Assembly: GCA_045126475.1 (NCBI GenBank)
Contig: JBGVOL010000067.1
Span: forward strand, 20,530-84,529
Reading direction: 5' to 3'
Source: SVEL01 sp045126475
GTDB lineage: Bacteria > Bacillota > Clostridia > Lachnospirales > Lachnospiraceae
Length of the DNA: 64,000 nt
A program made the translations under genes and the position numbers. Shown in pieces: positions 24,623-33,770 of this stretch. Every line of letters begins with the position of its first letter. Position 1 is the first letter of the stretch. The notes below the pieces were generated by a model, which ran no database searches, was not told the origin of the DNA, and saw only the letters and a list, made by a program, of their open reading frames with translations.

Positions 24623-26539
24623 ATGTCACTTATGACAAGTATGTGGGTCGGAGTATCAGGATTACGCGCCCAGCAGAATGCCATAAATACCACATCTCAT
24701 AACCTGGCAAATATATATTCCGATGGTTATGTAAGACAGCAGGTAAGCATGGCTGACAATACATATCAGAATTTGGGTCTTACACAGGCAAATACGAAAC
24801 AGTTGGGTCTCGGTGTTGTGTCAGCAGAAACACGGCATATAAGAGACCTTTTATTAGATAGAGCGTTCCGTGAAGAGGGAGGACGGTACGGCTTCTATAC
24901 TGCAAGATATGAAGCAGCAGAAGAAGTACAGGATATCCTTGGAGAAACAGAAGGAGTTCAGTTTCAGGAATCCTTAAAGGACCTTTGGAATGCAATCAGC
25001 GAGGTGGCAAAGACACCGGACAGCCTTGTTGCACGCTCAGGACTTGTAATGAGTGCAGAGGCATTTATAAGCAGAGCAAACGGTATTTATCAGGAACTTA
25101 TCGACTATCAGCAGAAAATAGATAAAAAAGTAACCGATACGGTAGATAAGATAAACAGTCTTGCAGACAAGATATATGCTTTAAGCGAAAAAATATCAGT
25201 GGTTGAGGCGGCAAAGGTTGAGACTGCAGCAGATTTAAGAGACCAGAGGGATCTGGCACTTGATGAACTGGGAAAACTGGTGAAGATAACATATAGTGAA
25301 GACGAAAACGGATATATGAACGTCCGGGCTGAAGGACAGGAATTTATATCAAAAGCAGGTGTGTGGCATATGGAACTGGCACATCTTGAAGGAGATGAAG
25401 GTTCTACGTATTTGTCTCCCGTATGGCCACAGCTTGACGGAGGACCTGTTTTTAACCTGAAGGAAGCAATTACACCTCAGAAGAATAACGATATCGGAGA
25501 ACTGAAAGGATATCTTCTTGCAAGAGGCGGATATGTTGCAAATTATAAAGATATTCCTGTTAAACCGGAGAGACAGAATTATCCTGACGGGGATGCAGGC
25601 ACAGCCCAGTTCAGGGCGGATCTTGAGAATTACTATAATGTAGAAGCAGTTGAATACAACAAAAATGTTGGCAATACAGTAGTAATGAAGTCTCAGGCCA
25701 TGTTAGACCAGCTTGTAAACAAGATAGTAACGCTGGTAAATGATATACTTTCACCTACAAAGAAAATTGATACAGGTGGCGGACTGACGGTTACAGTTCC
25801 GGCGGGAACATGCATTAACAATGTGGATGACTCATTGAAGGAAGCACTGAAAAAAGCAGTGGATAACGGCACAGCCACAGTCGACAGATTTGGTGTGCTG
25901 CAAAATCCCGGAGGAGTGACTGTTACAATCGCAGCGGATGCAGAGCTTACAATTCTTGATATGGATAAAACATCTTACGGAACAGACCCAGATAAGACAC
26001 CGGGAACAGAGCTTTTTGTGAGAAATAACCAGCCTGAAAGATATACAAAGGTAACAGGCGCCGACGGAACAGAGTATTATGTTTATAATAAAAACGACGA
26101 TTTTGGCGATGAGTCTTTATATACTCTCGGAAATTTAGGAATTAATGAAAAGGTTCTTGATGATTACTCATATCTTCCGTTTAAAACAAAAGAGGAAGAT
26201 GTGGATTTACAGATGGGAGAGAGACTTCTGGCAGCGTGGGATTCGGCGGATGTATGTATTGACCCGAACAACACCACAAAGAAAGATATTAACGATTATT
26301 ACAGTGCTATGGTTGGTATAATCGGCAATGACGGATATATGTATAATGCCGTTGCGGAAAGCCAGTCAAGTCTTATATCTTCCATAGACGAGAAAAGGGA
26401 GTCAAAGCAGGGAGTTACATCAGAAGAAGAACTTACAAATCTGATAAAATTCCAGAATGCGTACAATGCTTCATCAAGATATATTACAACTATAGCAGAT
26501 ATGATAGATACACTTATCAACAAGGTTGGCAACTGGTAA
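24623..26539 (+). CDS. flgK: Flagellar hook-associated protein 1, FlgK (copy 1, long)
   Basis: 638 residues, longer than the usual 500-550. Forms the first hook-filament junction. The N-terminal helix block (VSGLRAQQNAINTTSHNLAN, about 9-28) and the C-terminal FQNAYNASSRYITTIADMI helix (about 612-630) are conserved. The extra length is a low-similarity insert at about 300-520 with Pro/Asp/Thr-rich stretches. Exported by the flagellar system. GGCGG-like ribosome binding site 16 bases after flgN. It is followed by a second FlgK gene. Confidence 0.9.
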   Translation: MSLMTSMWVGVSGLRAQQNAINTTSHNLANIYSDGYVRQQVSMADNTYQNLGLTQANTKQLGLGVVSAETRHIRDLLLDRAFREEGGRYGFYTARYEAAEEVQDILGETEGVQFQESLKDLWNAISEVAKTPDSLVARSGLVMSAEAFISRANGIYQELIDYQQKIDKKVTDTVDKINSLADKIYALSEKISVVEAAKVETAADLRDQRDLALDELGKLVKITYSEDENGYMNVRAEGQEFISKAGVWHMELAHLEGDEGSTYLSPVWPQLDGGPVFNLKEAITPQKNNDIGELKGYLLARGGYVANYKDIPVKPERQNYPDGDAGTAQFRADLENYYNVEAVEYNKNVGNTVVMKSQAMLDQLVNKIVTLVNDILSPTKKIDTGGGLTVTVPAGTCINNVDDSLKEALKKAVDNGTATVDRFGVLQNPGGVTVTIAADAELTILDMDKTSYGTDPDKTPGTELFVRNNQPERYTKVTGADGTEYYVYNKNDDFGDESLYTLGNLGINEKVLDDYSYLPFKTKEEDVDLQMGERLLAAWDSADVCIDPNNTTKKDINDYYSAMVGIIGNDGYMYNAVAESQSSLISSIDEKRESKQGVTSEEELTNLIKFQNAYNASSRYITTIADMIDTLINKVGNW

Positions 26540-26584
26540 GATTAGAAATCAATGGCAGAGATGCCGGAGAAGGAGGAGCAGGCT

Positions 26585-28066
26585 ATGGCAAATTCATTTT
26601 TTGGATTGCATATTGGAACATCAGGATTATATGCGGCCAATACATGGCTTAATATAACGGCCAATAATATTTCAAATGAACAGACAAAAGGATATTCGAG
26701 ACAGACAGCCACACAGCAGGCTTCAAAGGCACTCCGCGTATACCAGAGATACGGTGAGATTGGAAGTGGTGTGGAGGTAAGCGACATCACAAGAGTCAGG
26801 GATGAGTATTATGACGTAAAGTACTGGAATAACCAGTGCAAGTATGGTGACAGTACAACGAAAGCATATTATCTTATGCAGATTGAAGACTATTTTGCTG
26901 ATGACGGTAAGTCGGGATTTACCACAGAATTCAGCGGCTTTTATAACAGCCTTGATGAACTTTCAAAGACACCTGCCGATTTGTCGGCAAGAAGTTCAAT
27001 GCTCAATTATGCAGAAAACTTTCTCGAATATATGAGCACCATTAAGACAAATCTTCAGAATACTCAGGCAGACCTCAATGCCGAGATATACAGTAATGTT
27101 GACAAGATTAACTCATTGTCAAAGGAAATCGCCATAATTAATAAACAGATAAATGTTATTGAGCTTCAGGGCGCAAATGCCAATGAACTTCGTGACAAAA
27201 GGTCACTTCTTGTAGATGAACTTTCGTCAATTGTTGAGGTAGATACTCATGAAGTGTTTTATGAAAACGGAAAATCAGAGTACTACGTGACTATCTGCGG
27301 AAAATCACTTGTTAATAATTATGACTGTTTTACACTTGAGACAAAGGCAAGAGAGGAAAAGGCAGATGAAGATGACCTTGTAGGACTTTATGATATAAAG
27401 TGGAGTTACGGTGAAGATTTTGACCCGGCAGCTTCGGGAACAAGGGGAACCCTCTCGGCACTTATACTGCTGAGAGACGGTAATAACAGCGTTGCGGAAG
27501 CAGGCAACCCGGTGGCGGAGAAAGTTGATTTCAAGGGTATACCTTATTATATTGATGAGATAGATAAGTTCCTTGATAAGTTTACGGAGACAATTAATGA
27601 GGTTCATGCTAAGGGAGTTAATCTTTATGATGAACCTACGACAGACATACCATTCTTTATACAGGATAAATCAGGCAAGTACATTGTAAATCCTGAGATA
27701 ATGGAAGATCCGATGAAGCTTGCCACAAGTACATACGGCACGGCTGAAATCAGTGCATCTGACATTGTGGATGAACTGGTGAATACAAAGAATTATAAGA
27801 ATTTTGACGGCGGAACGGCGAAGGAAGCTCTTAATACTATTATTACGGAGTTATCCATAGATTCAAAAAAAGCACAGTCACAGGAGAAAAATTATACTAA
27901 CTTCCAAAAACTTATACAGAACCAGAGATTGTCAATCATGGGTGTTGATAAAGATGAGGAAGCAATGAATCTGGTAAAGTATCAGGAAGCATATGATTTG
28001 TCGGCAAAGGTTATTCAGATTATGTCTGAAATATACGATAAACTTATAAATGAAACAGGATTATAG
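26585..28066 (+). CDS. flgK: Flagellar hook-associated protein FlgK (copy 2, standard length)
   Basis: 493 residues from ATG 26585, which lies 8 bases after AAGGAGG. An in-frame ATG at 26552 has no such site. N-terminal FFGLHIGTSGLYAANTWLNI with the ANNISNEQTKGYSRQ box and C-terminal LVKYQEAYDLSAKVIQIMSEI mark FlgK. It differs clearly from copy 1 in the middle. Two FlgK-type genes in a row suggest either two junction layers or distinct partners for different filaments. It lies between flgK copy 1 and flgL. Confidence 0.88.
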   Translation: MANSFFGLHIGTSGLYAANTWLNITANNISNEQTKGYSRQTATQQASKALRVYQRYGEIGSGVEVSDITRVRDEYYDVKYWNNQCKYGDSTTKAYYLMQIEDYFADDGKSGFTTEFSGFYNSLDELSKTPADLSARSSMLNYAENFLEYMSTIKTNLQNTQADLNAEIYSNVDKINSLSKEIAIINKQINVIELQGANANELRDKRSLLVDELSSIVEVDTHEVFYENGKSEYYVTICGKSLVNNYDCFTLETKAREEKADEDDLVGLYDIKWSYGEDFDPAASGTRGTLSALILLRDGNNSVAEAGNPVAEKVDFKGIPYYIDEIDKFLDKFTETINEVHAKGVNLYDEPTTDIPFFIQDKSGKYIVNPEIMEDPMKLATSTYGTAEISASDIVDELVNTKNYKNFDGGTAKEALNTIITELSIDSKKAQSQEKNYTNFQKLIQNQRLSIMGVDKDEEAMNLVKYQEAYDLSAKVIQIMSEIYDKLINETGL

Positions 28067-28087
28067 AATGGATAAGGAGGAAACAGG

Positions 28088-29530
28088 ATGCGTATTACAA
28101 ACAGTATTATGATAAATAATTCGCTAAATAATATCAGCAAGAATAAAACACTTTCTGATAAACTTAATACACAGCTTTCTACGACAAAAAAGATACAGCG
28201 TCCTTCGGAGGACCCTATCGTAGCTATTCGCGCACTGAGACTTCGCTCCACATACAATGAAATTGAACAGTATCTTGATAAGAATATATCGGATGCAAGG
28301 TCGTGGATGGAGACAACACAGGAGGCTATTGAAAGTATCAATTCAGTTCTTACGGATATTTCGGGGTATTGCAATCAGGGTGTAAACGGGTATAATACAG
28401 TTGAGGAGAGAAATACTCTTATTACGACCTTGAAGCAGCTTCGTGATCAGATATATTCCGATGGTAACGCCAATCTTGTTGACAGAACATTGTTCACGGG
28501 ATACAAGACAGACGCCGACCTGACATTCAGGGATGATGAGCCGAATACAAAATACGAGATGACTCAGGAATTTACGGCAGATGATATAAAAAATACTAAC
28601 CGTATTCTGGGACTTGACATATCTACCATAAACGGAAATGTATCAGGCTCAAGCATATACAATAACCAGCATCACGTAATTAATCTGGGGTATACTGAGA
28701 TTGACTCTGTATCGGAGATTACAATAGGTAATACAACATACAGTCTCGGAGCAGGAAATCTTATTGAACTGACAAATACAAATCCGACAGTATACAGAAC
28801 CGTTCCGGCAGGCTCCATTGCATATGTGAAGGAAACGGGAGAAATCCTTCTTGGAAGTAATGCCTTTAATGCAATGTCGGCAGGCGAAAATATGTCGGTT
28901 ACATACAGTAAGACGGGTTTTGATACAGGAGAATTAAGACCGGAGCATTACTTTACATGTACTAACGTTACAAAAGGCGTCTCATATACAAAGAAGGATA
29001 TGCCGATTAATTATACCATTAATTTCAATCAGACAATTACCATAAATACTCAGGCACAGAATGTACTTCCTCATGCTATTGCAAGAGACCTTGATGAGAT
29101 AATCAACAGTGTTGTGACTGCGGTTGATGTGCAGACAAAAATTGATTCCCTTAATAAAAGACTGGAAACAGAACAGGACGGGACAACAATTAAGAATATC
29201 AACTATATGCTTGATGTGTTGAAACTTGAGTTGTCATATGCGGAAGATAATATGAAGAACTGCTTTTCAGCAGGTATTACGGAATATAAGAAGCATCAGG
29301 AAAAACTCAGCACAGAGCTTTCAGATATAGGTGCGAGACTTATAAGACTGTCACTGAATGAAGAAAGACTTACAACTCAGAAACTCAATGTAGAGGATTT
29401 GAAGAGTAAGAATGAAGAGATAGAGGAAGAGGAAGTGGCAGTAGAATGGGCGGCAGCACAGGCAGTATACGATGCGTCACTTGCTACATCGGCAAAGGTA
29501 GTTCAGAAGTCATTGCTAGATTTCTTATAA
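28088..29530 (+). CDS. flgL: Flagellar hook-associated protein 3, FlgL
   Basis: 480 residues, longer than the typical 300. The N-terminal flagellin-like helix (MRITNSIMINNSLNNISKN with KKIQRPSEDPIVAIRALRLRS, about 1-55) and the C-terminal helix (about 430-475) are clear. The middle, about 150-320, carries an inserted domain. FlgL forms the second hook-filament junction. AAGGAGG precedes the ATG, and the gene follows the second flgK by 21 bases. Confidence 0.9.
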   Translation: MRITNSIMINNSLNNISKNKTLSDKLNTQLSTTKKIQRPSEDPIVAIRALRLRSTYNEIEQYLDKNISDARSWMETTQEAIESINSVLTDISGYCNQGVNGYNTVEERNTLITTLKQLRDQIYSDGNANLVDRTLFTGYKTDADLTFRDDEPNTKYEMTQEFTADDIKNTNRILGLDISTINGNVSGSSIYNNQHHVINLGYTEIDSVSEITIGNTTYSLGAGNLIELTNTNPTVYRTVPAGSIAYVKETGEILLGSNAFNAMSAGENMSVTYSKTGFDTGELRPEHYFTCTNVTKGVSYTKKDMPINYTINFNQTITINTQAQNVLPHAIARDLDEIINSVVTAVDVQTKIDSLNKRLETEQDGTTIKNINYMLDVLKLELSYAEDNMKNCFSAGITEYKKHQEKLSTELSDIGARLIRLSLNEERLTTQKLNVEDLKSKNEEIEEEEVAVEWAAAQAVYDASLATSAKVVQKSLLDFL

Positions 29531-29546
29531 AATAGGAGGAAAAAAG

Positions 29547-30002
29547 ATGAAGGTAAATACGAAAATATTTGGGGAAATTGAAGTGGATGAGAGCAGATTC
29601 CTGCAGTTTGAGGATGGTATATTGGGCTTTCCTGAACTTAAGAGATTCATGCTTATTCATGATGAGGAGAGCAGTGGAAAAAACCTTATATCATGGATGC
29701 AGTCAATAGATGAGCCGGGTTTTGCAATGCCGGTCATTGATCCGCTTCGTGTATGTCCGGATTACAATCCGGAGGTGGAAGATGAACTTTTAAAACCACT
29801 TGGTGAGATTAAGGGAGAAGAGATACTTGTTCTTACTACGGTTACTGTCCCTGCTGAAATTGAGAAGATGACTTCAAATCTTAAGGCTCCGTTTATTATC
29901 AATACTGATAACCTTAAGGCATGTCAGATAATACTTGAGGATGAAAAATATCTTATAAAATACCCAATCTATGAGGTACTTAAAGGTAAAAAGGAAAAAT
30001 AG
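29547..30002 (+). CDS. fliW: Flagellar assembly factor FliW
   Basis: 151 residues, full length. FliW binds either flagellin or CsrA; when flagellin is secreted, free FliW traps CsrA and lifts repression of flagellin mRNA. Characteristic segments are the FEDGILGFPELKRFMLI opening (about 21-37), MPVIDP and the C-terminal APFIINTDNLKACQIIL strand. It sits right before csrA, the usual order. The AGGAGG ribosome binding site is strong. Its targets are probably the three flagellins encoded 8-13 kb downstream. Confidence 0.95.
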   Translation: MKVNTKIFGEIEVDESRFLQFEDGILGFPELKRFMLIHDEESSGKNLISWMQSIDEPGFAMPVIDPLRVCPDYNPEVEDELLKPLGEIKGEEILVLTTVTVPAEIEKMTSNLKAPFIINTDNLKACQIILEDEKYLIKYPIYEVLKGKKEK

Positions 30003-30014
30003 GGAGGGAAGAAT

Positions 30015-30233
30015 ATGTTAGCATTATCAAGAAAAAAGGATGAAGCCATTGTTATAAACAACAATGTTGAGATTACAATTATTGAGATAAAAGGTGATCA
30101 GGTAAAGCTTGGCATATCAGCGCCAAAGTCAGTGCCGATTTATCGTAAAGAGGTATATTTACAGATTCAGGAAGCTAACAAGGCAGCGGCTAATGAAGGA
30201 GCAATGGAGGCACTTAAGAATCTGTTGAAGTAG
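30015..30233 (+). CDS. csrA: Carbon storage/translation regulator CsrA
   Basis: 72-residue RNA-binding dimer that blocks translation by covering GGA sites near the ribosome binding site. The family opening MLALSRKKDEAIVINNNVEI and the core VKLGISAPKSVPIYRKEVY are present, including the RNA-contacting R near position 6 and the conserved VPIYRKE loop. Follows fliW by 12 bases. CsrA-type hairpins displaying AAGGAT occur in the flagellin leaders of this window, so these mRNAs are likely targets. Confidence 0.96.
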   Translation: MLALSRKKDEAIVINNNVEITIIEIKGDQVKLGISAPKSVPIYRKEVYLQIQEANKAAANEGAMEALKNLLK

Positions 30234-30278
30234 TTTGTCATAATTTTTTTTAAAAATATAATTTTTTTTGGCAGCGAT

Positions 30279-30286
30279 GCCGATAA
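30279..30286 (+). promoter_or_regulatory. Possible sigma-D -10 box upstream of flaG-fliD
   Basis: A perfect GCCGATAA is present, but no TAAA stands at the expected distance upstream. In B. subtilis the flaG-fliD-fliS-fliT operon also has a sigma-D promoter. Moderate to weak support. Confidence 0.35.
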
Positions 30287-30333
30287 AGGGATTAAAGGTA
30301 ACGATTAATTTAGTTTTCCAAGGAGGGATTAAC

Positions 30334-30681
30334 ATGGCAATCGAAGGAGTAAAAAATGTACAGGCAGCGGGCTATCAGGCTTCGCAGACAGCAACAAAGC
30401 CGGTAGAGCAGGTTAGCATTGGAATACCTGATACAGCGGTGGACACACAGCGCAGGGAAGCGTCAAATGAGCAGATTAAGAAGGCTGTATCAGATATGAA
30501 TAAGAGAATGTCAAACACATCATGTCAGTTTGGCGTTCATGAGGGTACAGGAAGAGTTACCATAAAAATAATTGACAAAGATACAAAAGATGTAATAAAG
30601 GAGTTTCCGGCAGAAAAAACGCTGGAGATGATAGAAAAAGCATGGGAGCTTGCGGGCATCATGGTTGATGAAAAACGCTAG
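30334..30681 (+). CDS. flaG: FlaG family flagellar protein
   Basis: 115 residues from ATG 30334, which follows AAGGAGGG. A longer frame from 30268 would run through the possible promoter. The first 50 residues are Gln/Thr-rich and disordered. The C-terminal FlaG domain has the CQFGVHEGTGRVTIKIIDKDT and VIKEFPAEKTLEMIEKAWELAG pattern. FlaG influences filament length in other bacteria. First gene of the capping operon with fliD, fliS and the fliT-like gene. Confidence 0.88.
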   Translation: MAIEGVKNVQAAGYQASQTATKPVEQVSIGIPDTAVDTQRREASNEQIKKAVSDMNKRMSNTSCQFGVHEGTGRVTIKIIDKDTKDVIKEFPAEKTLEMIEKAWELAGIMVDEKR

Positions 30682-30693
30682 GAGGTGACCTAG

Positions 30694-32679
30694 ATGGCAA
30701 TGCGTTTATCAGGTTTAGTGTCAGGTATGGATACGGATGCGATGATTGAAGAGCTGGTATCGGCATACAGCACTAAAAAAGACAAAATATTTAAACAGAA
30801 AAAAACACTTGAATATAAGCAGGATGCGTGGAAAGAGATGAACACAAAGATTTACGGTTTCTATACCGGAAAGCTCAGCAATATGCAGCTTACATCAAAC
30901 TACGCATTAAAGACCACAAAGTCATCCAATGAAGATAAAGCTACAGTTACGGCTGCTTCCAATGCGGTAAACGGAACACAGGAGCTTAAGATTAAGCAGC
31001 TTGCAAAGACAGGATATCTTACAGGCGCAGCCATAAAGACATCTGCCGGAAGTGAAGTGACTGCGGCAACAAAGCTCAGTGAACTTGGTATATCCGACAG
31101 CAAGATAAATGTAACTGTCGGTGAAGAGACAAAGACAATAGATATTAAGGGAACAATGAGCATAAAAGAGCTTCAGGCATCATTCTCAGATGCAGGGCTT
31201 ACAGCAAACTTTGATGAGCAGAACGGAAGATTTTTTATAAGCTCTAAGACCGGAGGAGTAAAAGCTGACTTTATCATGACGGGAGCAGGAAAGACCGGTA
31301 ATGACACTCTTACAAAACTTGGTCTGAGCACTGTATCGAAGTCTGTGATAGACGGTTACAGAGCATATGCTGCGGAAAATGATGCGGCAAAGATAGAGAG
31401 TGATGCCAAGACCGACTATGTGGCAGAAGTTCTTCGTAAGGCTAATGAGGCAAATAAAGCAAGAATTACCGAACTCAATGAAAAGGCAGCAACTGACGCC
31501 GGACTTACTCAGGATGAGACAGATGAGCTTGACCTGCTTAAAAGTCAGGTTACAGAGATATCAGAGCTTCTTGCGGAGAGAGATTTCACTGCAATGGAAG
31601 AGTATGTAACAGTTGCACTTGGGGAAACTCTTGATTATTCAGAGAGCAATGCAGATTATCAGAAATATGTTGACTTATATCAGTCAGAGGCAGAATATGC
31701 ACAGAATATGGTGGACTACGCTGACCTTTATGAGAAGAGCAAGACAAAGGTAGGCCTTACGACTGATGAGCAGACGAAGTATGATGAGCTTGTGGCAAAA
31801 TACGGTCAGCTTTACAATGACGGCGCTATAAAAATTGACGGTCAGGATGCCATTGTAGAGTTAAACGGTGCCGAGTTTACATCAAATACAAATACATTAC
31901 AGATAAATGGTCTTACAATCAATGCAAAAGCAGTTACGGCAGATGACGAGATTATTACAATTACTACCGATACGGATGTTGATGCTATTTATAACAAGAT
32001 TAAGGACTTCTTCAAAGAGTACAACGAGCTTATGACAGAGATGTCGACAAAGTACAATGCGGCATCGGCAGGCGATTATGAGCCGTTGACAGAAGAAGAA
32101 GAGGATGAGTTGTCTGATAAGCAGATTGAGAAGTGGGAAAAGATTTTGACAACTGCGGCTCTAAGAAGAGATTCTACACTCAGCAGTGTAATGTCTTCGA
32201 TGAAGACCGTTATGATGAAGGGATATGAGATAAACGGGAAGAATTACACACTTTCATCATTTGGTATTAAGACAATGAGTTACTTTAATGCAGAGGATAA
32301 TGAGAAGGCAAACTTCCACATTGACGGAGATAAGGACGACGAGAGCGTATCAGGAAATACTGATAAGCTTAGGGCAGCACTTGCATCAGACCCGGAGAAT
32401 ACCATAGAGTTCTTTTCTTCACTTATGAAAGACCTTTACAAAACATTGTCGGACAAGATGGCTAAGTCAACATCGACTCACAGTGCATTTAAGATATACA
32501 ATGACAAGACAATGACAACACAGATGAACAGTTATACTAAGAAGATTAGCGAGTGGGAGAAAAAGATAGATGATTACAGAGATAAATATGTTAAGAAGTT
32601 CTCTGCAATGGAAACTGCCATGGCGAAGCTTCAGTCGCAGACATCTGCGATGTCGTCATTTTTCGGCACAGGAGGCTGA
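30694..32679 (+). CDS. fliD: Flagellar filament cap protein FliD
   Basis: 661 residues. The N-terminal FliD domain begins RLSGLVSGMDTDAMIEELVSA (about 4-24), and the C-terminal domain holds the KIKDFFKEYNELM and DKYVKKFSAMETAMAKLQSQ helices that plug the filament end. The centre (about 190-380) is rich in Asp/Glu/Lys and appears to be a species-specific head domain. FliD lets secreted flagellin fold into the filament. AGGAGGTGA precedes the ATG. Confidence 0.93.
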   Translation: MAMRLSGLVSGMDTDAMIEELVSAYSTKKDKIFKQKKTLEYKQDAWKEMNTKIYGFYTGKLSNMQLTSNYALKTTKSSNEDKATVTAASNAVNGTQELKIKQLAKTGYLTGAAIKTSAGSEVTAATKLSELGISDSKINVTVGEETKTIDIKGTMSIKELQASFSDAGLTANFDEQNGRFFISSKTGGVKADFIMTGAGKTGNDTLTKLGLSTVSKSVIDGYRAYAAENDAAKIESDAKTDYVAEVLRKANEANKARITELNEKAATDAGLTQDETDELDLLKSQVTEISELLAERDFTAMEEYVTVALGETLDYSESNADYQKYVDLYQSEAEYAQNMVDYADLYEKSKTKVGLTTDEQTKYDELVAKYGQLYNDGAIKIDGQDAIVELNGAEFTSNTNTLQINGLTINAKAVTADDEIITITTDTDVDAIYNKIKDFFKEYNELMTEMSTKYNAASAGDYEPLTEEEEDELSDKQIEKWEKILTTAALRRDSTLSSVMSSMKTVMMKGYEINGKNYTLSSFGIKTMSYFNAEDNEKANFHIDGDKDDESVSGNTDKLRAALASDPENTIEFFSSLMKDLYKTLSDKMAKSTSTHSAFKIYNDKTMTTQMNSYTKKISEWEKKIDDYRDKYVKKFSAMETAMAKLQSQTSAMSSFFGTGG

Positions 32680-32716
32680 TAATAGATTTAATAAATAATA
32701 AAAGAGGTGTTTGAGT

Positions 32717-33103
32717 ATGGCATTACAAAATGGATATTCTAATTATGCAAACAACAAAATAATGACTGCTTCACCGGCTCAGCTTACTCTGATGCTCTAT
32801 GACGGCGCAATAAAGTTTTGCAATATTGCGATTGCGGGAATCGAAGCAAATGATATTGAGAAGGCTCACAACAATATAAGAAAAGTGGAGAAGATTATTG
32901 AGGAGTTTAGAAATACTCTTGATTTCAAGTATCCTGTAGCAAAGGATTTTGACAGAGTGTATGAGTATCTTATATACAGACTCCGTCAGGCAAATATTCA
33001 CAAGGACAAGGAGATGCTTGAGGAAGTATTGAAGCATTTGCGTACAATGCGTGGAACATGGGAAGAGGTAATGAAGAGTGCAAAGCAGAAAGACAGAGCA
33101 TAG
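32717..33103 (+). CDS. fliS: Flagellin export chaperone FliS
   Basis: 128 residues from ATG 32717, after AGAGGTG. A TTG six bases earlier is less likely. FliS holds the flagellin C-terminus before export. Family features include YANNKIMTASPAQLTLMLYDGAIKF-type N-terminus (split over residues 9-35) and the following four-helix layout with HKDKEMLEEVLKHLRTMR. Its clients here would be the three flagellins. The next gene starts inside its 3' end. Confidence 0.95.
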   Translation: MALQNGYSNYANNKIMTASPAQLTLMLYDGAIKFCNIAIAGIEANDIEKAHNNIRKVEKIIEEFRNTLDFKYPVAKDFDRVYEYLIYRLRQANIHKDKEMLEEVLKHLRTMRGTWEEVMKSAKQKDRA

Positions 33104-33569
33104 TTACATAGATATTTTGCAGCAGAGCCTTGAGAAAAAATCTAAAGTCTTGGACCGGATTATGGAGGCAAACAAGGAGCATGCGGTGATTGCTGCAGCC
33201 GAAAAGTTTGATCCGGAGGCATTTGACGAGGTATTTGACAAGAAGGATGCTCTTATAAAGGAACTTGAGCAGCTTGACAGAGGCTTTAATACCGTTTATG
33301 CAAGGGTGAAAGAGGAACTGACAGGCAACAAGGAGGCGTACAGGGAACAGATTGCCACCCTGCAGCGTCTTATCAGTGAAATTACCGACAAGTCAGTTGC
33401 CATACAGGTAGAGGAAAAGCGAAATCAGGAAGCTCTTATGGGACGTATGGATTTGCTTAAGCGTGAAGTGCATCAGGCAAAAAATACCAAAAAGATTGCA
33501 GCGAATTATTATAAAAACATGAGTGGACTGAACGTTGTGGAACCACAGTTCATGGATAGAAAGAAATAG
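33078..33569 (+). CDS. FliT/FlgN-like flagellar chaperone
   Basis: 163 residues, entirely helical coiled coil, starting at a GTG inside fliS with GAGGT upstream; the overlap is 26 bases. The position after fliS is that of fliT in B. subtilis, and length and pattern fit a FlgN/FliT-type chaperone that escorts FliD. Sequence similarity to named FliT proteins is weak, so the symbol is left blank. The last base of its stop codon is the first base of the palindromic repeat array that follows. Confidence 0.75.
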   Translation: MQSRKTEHSYIDILQQSLEKKSKVLDRIMEANKEHAVIAAAEKFDPEAFDEVFDKKDALIKELEQLDRGFNTVYARVKEELTGNKEAYREQIATLQRLISEITDKSVAIQVEEKRNQEALMGRMDLLKREVHQAKNTKKIAANYYKNMSGLNVVEPQFMDRKK

Positions 33570-33608
33570 GGGACGGTTCCGGTGTATCGAGGAGCGTCCC
33601 CGTGTATC
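33569..33608 (+). repeat. Left arm of a 20-bp-unit palindromic array (two units)
   Basis: Two abutting 20-bp units at 33569-33588 and 33589-33608, both ending in TGTATC and containing GGGGACGG or GGAGCGTCCCC cores. They are inverted relative to the three units at 33698-33757. Confidence 0.85.
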
Positions 33609-33612
33609 AATC

Positions 33613-33669
33613 AAAAGAAATCTATGCTGAATACAAATTACACTACAACAGCAGGAGATTTCTTTTTTG
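33613..33669. repeat. 57-bp dispersed repeat, copy 1 (hairpin-forming)
   Basis: Runs from AAAAGAAATCTATGCTG to CAGCAGGAGATTTCTTTTTT. It recurs at 63923-63979 with a single difference (A/C at 33635). Its ends pair (AAGAAATCT with AGATTTCTT, then GCTG with CAGC), and a T-run closes it, so it can act as a terminator-like hairpin. It sits inside the 20-bp-unit palindrome. Confidence 0.85.
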
Positions 33670-33697
33670 TATTATAGCAAGCTGCAGGAGCAACAGT

Positions 33698-33757
33698 GAT
33701 ACAGGGGGACGCTCCTTGATACAGGGGGACACTCCCCGATACAGAGGAACCGTCCCC
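33698..33757 (-). repeat. Right arm of the 20-bp-unit palindromic array (three units)
   Basis: Three abutting 20-bp units at 33698, 33718 and 33738, each starting GATACAG. Units one and two share GATACAGGGGGAC, and the third carries AACCGTCCCC, the complement of the left arm's GGGGACGGTT. The array ends at the AAGGAGG of the next gene. Confidence 0.85.
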
Positions 33758-33770
33758 AAGGAGGTAGGCA

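Noticed and set aside
33569..33757. Possible CRISPR array
   Set aside because: The 20-bp units abut without spacers, are in inverted orientation on the two sides, and no cas gene is present.
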